5,086 nt of DNA from an uncultured Selenomonadaceae bacterium (lineage in GTDB: Bacteria; Bacillota; Negativicutes; Selenomonadales; Selenomonadaceae), in the NCBI GenBank assembly GCA_905236785.1, contig CAJOQC010000088.1, forward strand, positions 1-5,086, written 5' to 3'. Under the pieces are notes generated by a model. It had not been told where the DNA came from. It ran no database searches and saw only the letters and a program-made list of their open reading frames with translations. Below are positions 1-5,051 of the stretch, one piece after another. Position numbers and translations under genes: made by a program. Numbering within the stretch: the stretch's first letter is position 1; each line of letters opens with the position of its first letter.

Positions 1-224
1 ATGAAACCGCCGGGAATCTTGCCTGCGGCATACATCTTTTCCTCATAGTCCACCGTGAGCGGGAAAAAATCCACACCCTCCCGCGGTTCGGCCGAAGCCG
101 TTGCCGTAACCAGCACCACCGTATCGCCATAACGGACCAGGACGGCCCCGTTGGCCTGTTTCGCCATCTTGCCATTCTCGATGGTAAGCGTGCGGCCTCC
201 CAGCTGCATTTCAAAGCTATGCAT
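1..224 (-). CDS. pnp: Polyribonucleotide nucleotidyltransferase (PNPase), N-terminal part
   Basis: PNPase degrades RNA 3'-to-5' by phosphorolysis and is part of the cytoplasmic RNA turnover machinery. The 74 visible codons begin [19 protein letters not shown] and contain the family hallmarks [40 protein letters not shown] and AAGKIPGGF, which belong to the first RNase PH-like domain. The gene runs off the left edge, so the second RNase PH, KH and S1 domains are not seen. The start is the ATG at 224-222, preceded by AGGGGGA at about 231-237 with good spacing. An ATG at 229 is out of frame. In many bacteria rpsO sits directly upstream of pnp. Here the upstream side instead carries a palindromic element and then the divergent two-component operon. 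Identification is near certain from the motifs. Confidence 0.96.
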   Translation of the reverse strand, partial: MHSFEMQLGGRTLTIENGKMAKQANGAVLVRYGDTVVLVTATASAEPREGVDFFPLTVDYEEKMYAAGKIPGGF

Positions 225-268
225 TCCATTTCCCCCTGTATCTCTATCTTTGATTCTTTCAACTAGCC

Positions 269-436
269 CTAGGGCGTGTTGAAAAACTCCACCAGCACAC
301 TACAGCGGCCATTTTTCCGCCTGCCTGCGTCAGTGAAACCTTGACGTAGCTCTGCTACGACTGCGGTTTCCCTTCCTTGTCATACGAAAAACTGTCTCGC
401 TGTAGCGCACAGTTTCCGTTTTTCAACACGCCCTAG
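269..436. repeat. 168-bp MITE-like palindromic element with 19-bp terminal inverted repeats
   Basis: The ends are perfect 19-bp inverted copies: CTAGGGCGTGTTGAAAAAC at 269-287 and its complement at 418-436. Further pairing shares the same centre: CTACAGCG 300-307 with CGCTGTAG 398-405, GAAACC 335-340 with GGTTTC 365-370, and CGTAGC 345-350 with GCTACG 354-359. The whole unit could therefore fold into one long imperfect rod. No coding capacity is visible. The outermost CTAG on each side could be a 4-bp target duplication, as expected for IS5-type elements (target YTAR), around a 160-bp core at 273-432. A TA duplication around GGGCGTG...CACGCCC is equally possible. It lies between the divergent pnp and response regulator genes. 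It is probably a non-autonomous element mobilised by a transposase elsewhere, or a REP-like genomic repeat. Confidence 0.82.
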
Positions 437-443
437 TATTAAG

Positions 444-474
444 GACGTTCACGCCCCAAAACCTGCCGTTCGCT
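444..474 (+). promoter_or_regulatory. Putative LytTR-type direct-repeat operator upstream of the two-component operon
   Basis: Two direct repeats, GACGTTCACG (444-453) and GCCGTTCGCT (465-474), have their GTT cores exactly 21 bp apart (447 and 468). The reported LytTR-domain binding consensus is [TA][AC][CA]GTTN[AG][TC]G in pairs separated by 12-13 bp. The first copy fits 9 of 10 positions and the second 8 of 10. The pair ends 9 bp before a -35-like hexamer, a normal place for an activator of this family. The operon just downstream encodes a LytTR regulator, so autoregulation is the natural reading. The same arrangement recurs at 3624-3654. Binding itself is inferred. Confidence 0.62.
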
Positions 475-483
475 CCGTATCTG

Positions 484-512
484 TTGAAAAAATAAAATTT
501 TCACGATAATAT
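484..512 (+). promoter_or_regulatory. Putative promoter of the response regulator/kinase operon
   Basis: TTGAAA (484-489) resembles a -35. With a 17-bp spacer, TAATAT (507-512) is a possible -10, and the overlapping GATAAT (505-510) is the alternative. Transcription would start near 519, giving a leader of about 85 nt before the GTG at 606. The hexamers are imperfect, as expected for an activated promoter. The ACGATA at 503-508 is shared with the promoter at 3664-3693. Confidence 0.55.
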
Positions 513-544
513 AGTTGTGGATATGAGTATTCTTTTTGATACTA

Positions 545-578
545 CTCTTCGTTAAAAAGTGTACTTTTTAACGGAGAG
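545..578 (+). promoter_or_regulatory. Strong hairpin/palindrome in the 5' leader of the regulator mRNA
   Basis: CGTTAAAAAGT (550-560) and ACTTTTTAACG (563-573) are perfect inverted copies separated by GT. Pairing extends outward to 545-578 through one G-T wobble, giving a 16-bp arm. No U-run follows (the next bases are CAGCATTATA), so it is not a typical intrinsic terminator. It sits between the inferred promoter and the GGAGG at 594-598. It may be a DNA operator for a dimeric regulator, an RNA stabilising or processing hairpin, or an attenuation device. A 10-codon ORF (523-555, MSILFDTTLR) ends inside its left arm, but that ORF has no good ribosome binding site. Confidence 0.55.
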
Positions 579-605
579 CAGCATTATAACCTTGGAGGTT
601 GTTTC

Positions 606-1346
606 GTGTCGATACAAATTGCTGTTTGTGACAGCGACATTGAAATTGCTCGTGATATAAAAAACTTAATCGAAGGCGAAAATATTGCCGCAACGGTGAA
701 ACTGTTTTCCTCTGCCGAAGAGCTATTGGCGGGTGCAAATTTTTTTCATATTTATTTTCTGGACATCAAAGGTATTGATGGAATGAAACTCGCCCGGAAA
801 ATTCGTCTTAACGAAGAAATTCAGGGCAAAACAAAAAGCATCATAATCTTTGTAACAGGATTTAGCGAACACATGGAAGAAGCTTTTGACGTTGGCGCCT
901 TTCACTACTTGCTAAAGCCGGTGAATAAAGAAAAATTTCACCAAGTGCTGTACCGAGCGTTAAAAGAAATTAAAGTATCGCGCCAAAATGAGCAATACAT
1001 TCTCGTGAGCTTAACCTGTTCGCAAAACACTCCTTCGAGCAAAAGAAAAATTTTACTCAAAGACATTTTGTATGTAGAATCCTACAACAAGAAAGTAATT
1101 GTCCGTTTGAATAATGAGGTTATCCCTGTGCAAGGTACCATGAAAGAATTTGAAACCATTTGCGGCGAGAATTTTTATCGTTGTCATCGTTGCTATTTGG
1201 TGAATTTTGCCAAAATAATAGCTTATTCCCAAAATGAAATCACCCTTGACGGCGGCGATAAAATAATGCTGGCCTACAAAAAGCATACTGCTTTTGTGAA
1301 GGCGTATCTTTCTTATGCCAAGGAGGGTGGCATCGTCAATGTATGA
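606..1346 (+). CDS. LytTR-family response regulator (AgrA/LytR type)
   Basis: A 246-residue cytoplasmic transcription regulator. The receiver domain (about residues 3-120) shows the acidic pocket D9/D11 in AVCDSD, the phosphoacceptor D53 in YFLDIKGIDG, the conserved T84 in FVTG and K104 in YLLKPVN. The LytTR DNA-binding domain (about 130-236) shows KDILYVESYNKKVIV and the signature FYRCHRCYLVNFAKI. Length is normal for the family. The start is GTG at 606, with GGAGG at 594-598. The gene overlaps the kinase by 8 bp, so the two are very likely co-transcribed and translationally coupled. LytTR proteins bind paired direct repeats. Such pairs are seen upstream of this gene (444-474) and upstream of the gene at 3747 (3624-3654), which are its likely targets. 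The partner kinase is the next gene. The exact gene name is not assignable. Confidence 0.96.
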   Translation: MSIQIAVCDSDIEIARDIKNLIEGENIAATVKLFSSAEELLAGANFFHIYFLDIKGIDGMKLARKIRLNEEIQGKTKSIIIFVTGFSEHMEEAFDVGAFHYLLKPVNKEKFHQVLYRALKEIKVSRQNEQYILVSLTCSQNTPSSKRKILLKDILYVESYNKKVIVRLNNEVIPVQGTMKEFETICGENFYRCHRCYLVNFAKIIAYSQNEITLDGGDKIMLAYKKHTAFVKAYLSYAKEGGIVNV

Positions 1347-2805
1347 TGAGGAATATATCCTCGATGGGTTGATTTATATAGTAGGCGGGATTTTAAGTTT
1401 TTGGTACACACGGAATTTTCTCTCCCCTCGATACAGTGACCCCAAAAAGGCAATTATCATCTGGGTTATGCTCTACGCCTTGTTTCAAATTATATACGGG
1501 CAAATTTCTTCGGCGTATCCCCTTTATGACCGTTTTACTCACATTATTCCTTATGTTGTTATATTGTCGGTTTTAGATTACATTTTTTTTGAGAAAAATC
1601 TTCCTCTTCAGGCTTTTACCGTAGTGAGTTTTGTTACGGGTTGGGAAATTCTGCGTTTTACGGTAAGTCCTTTGGCTCATGCAATACTTTCCCTTTGGAA
1701 CCCCTTTTGGGGAGAATTGGTAAACGAAATGGTTAACAGGGAAATTTGGCCGACGGATAAACTTATGGATTATATGCTCACGCTCAACCGCTTTGCTCTG
1801 TTTGCCGTTCTTTTCATCTGCCGCGGGGTTCAACTTGGTATATTTTATGTTTATCTTAAAGTAATTCACAAAAATTTTATTTCCCTAAACGAGGAACTTA
1901 TCGGCCGAGAAATTTGGTATCTCATTGTCCCCTGCGTTACGGCACTAACCATAGACCTTACGCTCCGTCTTATGGCTTATTCCGTTGACAATAGCGCCCT
2001 TATGCTGATATATAATCGTGTGCCGGAAACCGTGGCACTGTTGCCTTTGGTCAGTTTGCTCCTATTGGGGGTCATTGTGTCCTCGGTGATTTTATTCAAA
2101 GGGCTGTATGATTTTAAGGAAGAAGAGAAAAAGCGACTGCTCATAGAGAATCAGGTGGGGGATGTACACAAACAGATTGAAGATTTGCAAAATATTTACC
2201 GAGATATGCGAGGGCTAAAACATGATTTGCGCTCTCATGTCGCAGGGCTTACGGCCATAGCGAGAAATCACGGCCTTAACAACCGGGAGGAAGTGCAAAA
2301 TTATCTAACGGGGCTGGAGCATACTGCCAACCGTTTGGATTTTGCCTATAATACCGGCAATCCCATAACGGATATTATTCTTCATCAAGCTAAAAACCAA
2401 GCCAACCGCAGTGAAATAAATTTCACCGCTGATTTTCATTATCCTGCGGACAGGGATTTTGACGTGTACGACATAAGCATTATTATGAACAATGCCTTGT
2501 CCAACGCCATAGAAGCCGCCGAGAAAATACAGGGAGAAAAAAGCATCGAACTTCGCTCCTATGAAAAGGGAAGTTTATTTTTCATCGAAACGGAGAACGA
2601 TTTTGACGGAAATTTATTGCCGGGGGAGAATGATTTACCTCTTACTACCAAAGAAGATAAGCATTTGCATGGTTTAGGGCTTGACAACATTAGACGAACG
2701 GCAAGAAAATATCTCGGCGATATAGAAATAAAAACGAGAGCCGAAAAATCGCGCCAAGTGTTTTGCTTGACGGTGATGCTTTATAAATCAAGGCCTACCG
2801 AATAA
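1339..2805 (+). CDS. AgrC-like membrane sensor histidine kinase (GHKL ATPase)
   Basis: A 488-residue sensor kinase when started at ATG 1339, which has AGGAGGG at 1321-1327 (11-nt spacing). An in-frame ATG at 1315 would add 8 residues but has a poorer ribosome site. About seven hydrophobic segments are visible (roughly residues 8-23, 38-55, 66-84, 90-110, 151-174, 192-212 and 231-255), forming a membrane sensor with no large extracellular domain. A charged helical linker (about 258-290) follows, then the phosphoacceptor box GLKHDLRSHV with H295. The ATPase domain has the N-box MNNALSNAIEAAEK (383-396) and G-box HGLGLDNIRR (444-453). This layout matches AgrC/ComD-type peptide-sensing kinases, and the partner is the overlapping LytTR regulator. 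No peptide precursor or AgrB-like protease is seen nearby, so the ligand is unknown. The 3' end overlaps the convergent gene by 18 bp. Confidence 0.93.
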   Translation: MYDEEYILDGLIYIVGGILSFWYTRNFLSPRYSDPKKAIIIWVMLYALFQIIYGQISSAYPLYDRFTHIIPYVVILSVLDYIFFEKNLPLQAFTVVSFVTGWEILRFTVSPLAHAILSLWNPFWGELVNEMVNREIWPTDKLMDYMLTLNRFALFAVLFICRGVQLGIFYVYLKVIHKNFISLNEELIGREIWYLIVPCVTALTIDLTLRLMAYSVDNSALMLIYNRVPETVALLPLVSLLLLGVIVSSVILFKGLYDFKEEEKKRLLIENQVGDVHKQIEDLQNIYRDMRGLKHDLRSHVAGLTAIARNHGLNNREEVQNYLTGLEHTANRLDFAYNTGNPITDIILHQAKNQANRSEINFTADFHYPADRDFDVYDISIIMNNALSNAIEAAEKIQGEKSIELRSYEKGSLFFIETENDFDGNLLPGENDLPLTTKEDKHLHGLGLDNIRRTARKYLGDIEIKTRAEKSRQVFCLTVMLYKSRPTE

Positions 2806-3387
2806 GCCTTCTTGCACTTTGGCTGCAGTTTCAAAAGCAAGAGGATTTTCCGTTATCAGCCTGTTAGCTTCCTTTTCCACAAGTTCCGGCTCGTTTCCCA
2901 CAATGGGCTGGCCGACAAAATTTCCTTCTTCGTTTACAAAGCAAACAAAGGGGGCATTATGAATCTTTTGCAAAAAAGGCATCATATCGTCATCGGGGAT
3001 AATTTGAATCATATTCGGCGGCAAATTTTCGATAAGAGATTGGGCACGGGCAATTTTCGCAGCATTGCCATCCTTTGCGTCGCCTATAATGCCGACTAAC
3101 TGAACCGGCATTGTTGTTTTGCTTGAGAGTTTGGTTATAAAACTACACATATTTTGATTGATGTCCGCATCATTTGTCACCCAGAGATACACCACCGAAA
3201 ACCTGCCCATAAAAATATTGTCAGTTACGGTATTTCCGTAAATGTCTTGGGCTGTGAAATTGGGGAAGCGGCTGTTTTGTCGTATTTTGGTTTCTTCCAT
3301 TCCCCGTAGCATATACACGTTAATCAAAAGCAATAAGGTCATCGGTAGAACAGAAATTACAGCTATTTTCCATGAAAAATTTTTCAT
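2788..3387 (-). CDS. Membrane-anchored TlpA/thioredoxin-fold protein lacking the CXXC motif
   Basis: A 199-residue protein with a short positively charged N-terminus and one hydrophobic segment (about residues 9-27), then a soluble domain probably facing outside. The domain reads like the AhpC/TSA-TlpA family: FPNFTAQDIYGNTVTD (41-56), the strand FSVVYLWV (63-70), and the cis-proline region NAPFVCFVNEEGNFVG (144-159). Where TlpA or ResA has WCxxC, this protein has VTNDADINQ (70-78), so D73 and I76 replace the two cysteines. Its only cysteines are C81 and C149. A classical thiol-disulfide exchange role is therefore unlikely, and a binding, chaperone or sensing role is more plausible (inference). 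The start ATG (3387-3385) has GAGGAAG at 3395-3401. It is convergent with the kinase and divergent from the DUF6033-like gene. Confidence 0.82.
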   Translation of the reverse strand: MKNFSWKIAVISVLPMTLLLLINVYMLRGMEETKIRQNSRFPNFTAQDIYGNTVTDNIFMGRFSVVYLWVTNDADINQNMCSFITKLSSKTTMPVQLVGIIGDAKDGNAAKIARAQSLIENLPPNMIQIIPDDDMMPFLQKIHNAPFVCFVNEEGNFVGQPIVGNEPELVEKEANRLITENPLAFETAAKVQEGLFGRP

Positions 3388-3463
3388 TATGTCACTTCCT
3401 CATTTTTTCGTAAATGGATTTTTTATGGTTATCTCCAAAAACTCGCATTTATGCCTCCTCCCA

Positions 3464-3560
3464 TCGGTTACGCCGACACCCTCCTCCAAGAGGATGGCTG
3501 ATTTTAAGCCTCCCTCTTGGAGGGATGTGGCAGCCCATAGGGCTGACGGAGGGAGTTTTT
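3464..3560. repeat. Hairpin-rich intergenic repeat in the leader of the thioredoxin-like gene
   Basis: This stretch contains CCTCCAAGAGG (3483-3493), its perfect inverse CCTCTTGGAGG (3513-3523), and a second hairpin CAGCCC-ATA-GGGCTG (3531-3545), followed on the plus strand by GGAGGGAGTTTTTT. It begins with TCGGTTACGCCG. The composition and stacked hairpins are unlike the flanking AT-rich DNA. Similar CCCTCCGTCAGCC / CCCTCCAAGAGGGAGG sequences are, from memory, dispersed repeats in Firmicutes genomes, but copies elsewhere cannot be checked here. Short ORFs that read through it look spurious. It would lie inside the 5' untranslated region of the minus-strand gene at 2788-3387. On the plus strand the trailing T-run could give some termination. 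Confidence 0.65.
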
Positions 3561-3573
3561 TATAGATTGCCTT

Positions 3574-3602
3574 ATAATAACAGATTATCAGTGTTGCCAC
3601 AA
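3574..3602 (-). promoter_or_regulatory. Putative promoter of the thioredoxin-like gene
   Basis: On the minus strand TTGTGG (3602-3597) and TATTAT (3579-3574) are separated by 17 bp, a reasonable sigma-A type promoter. Transcription would start near 3567 and give a leader of about 180 nt that includes the hairpin repeat at 3464-3560. The promoter is divergent from the one at 3664-3693, and the LytTR-type repeats lie between the two. Confidence 0.45.
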
Positions 3603-3623
3603 TTATGAATTTGTGCCGTTGAA

Positions 3624-3654
3624 ATTGTTCACGCCTTAAATCGGGACGTTCGCG
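3624..3654 (+). promoter_or_regulatory. Second putative LytTR-type direct-repeat operator
   Basis: ATTGTTCACG (3624-3633) and GACGTTCGCG (3645-3654) are direct repeats with GTT cores 21 bp apart (3627 and 3648). They fit 8 and 9 of 10 positions of the LytTR consensus. The pair matches the one at 444-474 beyond the cores: both read GTTCACGCC, two bases, AAA, seven bases, GTTCGC, any base, CCG. Both end 9 bp before the -35-like hexamer. The likely ligand is the response regulator encoded at 606-1346. Orientation points to control of the plus-strand gene, though the divergent promoter is only about 20 bp away. Confidence 0.65.
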
Positions 3655-3663
3655 CCGACACTA

Positions 3664-3693
3664 TTCACTTTGGGGGAAATTGTACGATATAAT
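3664..3693 (+). promoter_or_regulatory. Putative promoter of the DUF6033-like gene
   Basis: A perfect -10 TATAAT (3688-3693) follows a weak -35 TTCACT (3664-3669) with an 18-bp spacer. A consensus -10 with a poor -35 is typical of activator-dependent promoters, and the LytTR-type repeats end 9 bp upstream. Transcription would start near 3700, about 47 nt before the ATG at 3747. This places the longer upstream ATG at 3696 outside the mRNA. Confidence 0.62.
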
Positions 3694-3746
3694 CAATGAA
3701 AAGCAATAAAAAGTTGGCAATTTGCAACATAAAGGAGGTAATAACA

Positions 3747-4856
3747 ATGCCGATTAAGGTAGGGGGAAGCTATGTTTCAGAGGCGGCTTATAATTACGCC
3801 AAAGCTCAAACAGACGAAGAAAATTCCGAATCCGGCGTATTAAAGAGCCTTGCCGACAAATTTCCCAACATGAAATTCAGCATCGGCACAGGTCCTTTTG
3901 CGGGGGCAGGCACAAACAATGTGTCGATTTCGCCGAAAATCTTAAAGCAAATGGAGAAAGACCCGGAAAAGCGCATGGAGTATGAGGCATTGATTTACGA
4001 CATTGCCCATACGGATTTAGCCCAAGGTCGCAATCTTAAATCGGCGGGGTGGATTATCGGCGACGACGGCGGACTAAGAGCGTGGAGCGTCTCCGCCGGA
4101 GACACACGCGACCAATCCTCCGTCAAGCGTTCGGAAAAAAAGAACTGGTGGCGGGAGCTTTTGGAAAAGCCCCATAAGAAAAAATCTTCCCCGCTAAAAG
4201 AAGCAAGGGAAAAACTTTTGGCGAGAAACAAGGAAAAAGCAGAAAAGCGGCTAAAGGACGAGAAAAGTGCCGCGGTTGTTGTCGATATTTCCGATAGTGG
4301 GCAAGAAGCTCTGGCAATCAGGCAAAATGACGCCGCAAAAATTTCCTTTGCCGATTCCAACGAACTTTCAAAACATCTTTTTCAAAGTTTCGATGTAGTT
4401 CAGAACGGCATGACGAAAATTTCCGCCAAATATCTTCGTGACTGTGTGGATGATGACAAAAAATTACAATCTCTTTTTGATAATCTTTCGGCCGCCGATT
4501 CGGTCTTAAAGGAACGGCAGGGCGAAATCGGGTTTCAAGGCATGAAAATAACCATTGACGAAAACGGCGAAGTAACCATGGAATCCTCCAAAAGCACCAT
4601 AGGATTTAACGGCGAAAAAATCAAACGACAAATGGCGGCCGCCGCCACCCAAAGCGACATGAAAGCGGTTCTTGCTCTTTTGGAGCAGGATATTAAAGAG
4701 CTTGAGGACGGCCTGAAAAACAATATGTGCGACGAAGCGGAAGTTGAAAAGGCCAAAAAACTTCTTGAACAGGCAAAAGAGAAAATGGCAAGGCTGCCCG
4801 ACCGCGCCCCTACTCCGGCAGAACAAAGCATGATGTCGGTCAATATGTTGATTTAG
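3747..4856 (+). CDS. DUF6033-like protein of unknown function
   Basis: A 369-residue protein starting at ATG 3747, with AAAGGAGG at 3731-3738. A longer reading from ATG 3696 adds 17 atypical residues, has no ribosome site and starts at or before the expected transcription start. The N-terminal region (about 1-115) carries the block FSIGTGPFAGAGTNNVSISP (44-63), then KILKQMEKDPEKRMEYEALI (64-83), which I recognise as resembling DUF6033 proteins of Firmicutes. Residues 130-175 are rich in Lys, Arg and Glu. The C-terminal region (about 305-350) is a likely long helix or coiled coil. It ends SMMSVNMLI. No signal peptide or membrane segment is seen, so it is cytoplasmic or exported by an unrecognised route. 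Its promoter shares operator and spacing with that of the two-component operon, so it is probably a direct target. The molecular function is unknown. Confidence 0.9.
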   Translation: MPIKVGGSYVSEAAYNYAKAQTDEENSESGVLKSLADKFPNMKFSIGTGPFAGAGTNNVSISPKILKQMEKDPEKRMEYEALIYDIAHTDLAQGRNLKSAGWIIGDDGGLRAWSVSAGDTRDQSSVKRSEKKNWWRELLEKPHKKKSSPLKEAREKLLARNKEKAEKRLKDEKSAAVVVDISDSGQEALAIRQNDAAKISFADSNELSKHLFQSFDVVQNGMTKISAKYLRDCVDDDKKLQSLFDNLSAADSVLKERQGEIGFQGMKITIDENGEVTMESSKSTIGFNGEKIKRQMAAAATQSDMKAVLALLEQDIKELEDGLKNNMCDEAEVEKAKKLLEQAKEKMARLPDRAPTPAEQSMMSVNMLI

Positions 4857-4881
4857 CTTTGGTATAGCACACCTTTCATAC

Positions 4882-4917
4882 AAAACAAGCCTTCCCATGG
4901 CCGGGAAGGCTTGTTTT
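4882..4917 (+). terminator. Intrinsic terminator after the DUF6033-like gene (possibly bidirectional)
   Basis: AAAACAAGCCTTCCC (4882-4896) and GGGAAGGCTTGTTTT (4903-4917) form a perfect 15-bp stem with the 6-nt loop ATGGCC. The stem lies 25 bp after the TAG at 4854-4856, with T-rich sequence in its right arm and beyond. The A-run on the left arm means it would also work on the minus strand. Confidence 0.93.
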
Positions 4918-4942
4918 ATCGTTTTGTTGCTTGAAAACAAAA

Positions 4943-4974
4943 ATGTGGCATCGGAAAAAATTCCAATGCCACAT
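4943..4974 (-). terminator. Intrinsic terminator for the minus-strand gene entering from the right
   Basis: ATGTGGCAT (4943-4951) pairs with ATGCCACAT (4966-4974), and GGAA (4953-4956) with TTCC (4961-4964), with one C-A mismatch and a 4-nt loop. On the minus strand the stem is followed directly by TTTTTGTTTTC, a good U-tract. It suggests that a minus-strand transcript arrives from beyond the right edge. Confidence 0.8.
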
Positions 4975-5051
4975 AATAACACTTGTTATAGTGCCTTGAT
5001 GATAACTTGTGTTGTTGCGACCGCCCCTAAAAGGCGTACAACAGCATTAAA

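Noticed and set aside
482..491. TGTTGAAAAA identical to part of the palindromic element's terminal repeat (279-288)
   Set aside because: Ten AT-rich bases that coincide with the -35 region. No further similarity to the element, so chance is sufficient.
523..555. Ten-codon ORF MSILFDTTLR as a peptide pheromone gene
   Set aside because: Too short for an AgrD- or ComC-type precursor, lacks a ribosome site and leader features, and may begin only a few bases after the transcription start. Kept only as a possible leader frame.
3464..3560. CRISPR array or toxin-antitoxin content
   Set aside because: The repeats here are inverted and not regularly spaced, and no direct repeat/spacer pattern or small toxin-antitoxin gene pair is visible anywhere in the window.
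3400..3600. 66-residue minus-strand reading frame starting at GTG 3600
   Set aside because: It reads straight through the hairpin repeat (3464-3560), its start lies within the proposed -35 of the thioredoxin-like gene, it has no ribosome site and it overlaps that gene's Shine-Dalgarno. It is probably spurious.
3414..3608. Plus-strand frames across the same repeat
   Set aside because: No ribosome sites, low-complexity arginine/proline-rich translation typical of GC-rich repeats, and they conflict with the leader of the minus-strand gene.
3696..3746. Upstream ATG extending the DUF6033-like protein by 17 residues
   Set aside because: The ATG lies 3 bp after the -10 and has no Shine-Dalgarno, while ATG 3747 has AAAGGAGG at ideal spacing.
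3995..4360. 121-residue minus-strand frame opposite the DUF6033-like gene
   Set aside because: Serine/phenylalanine-rich antisense shadow of a lysine/glutamate-rich coding region. No ribosome site, no recognisable motif.
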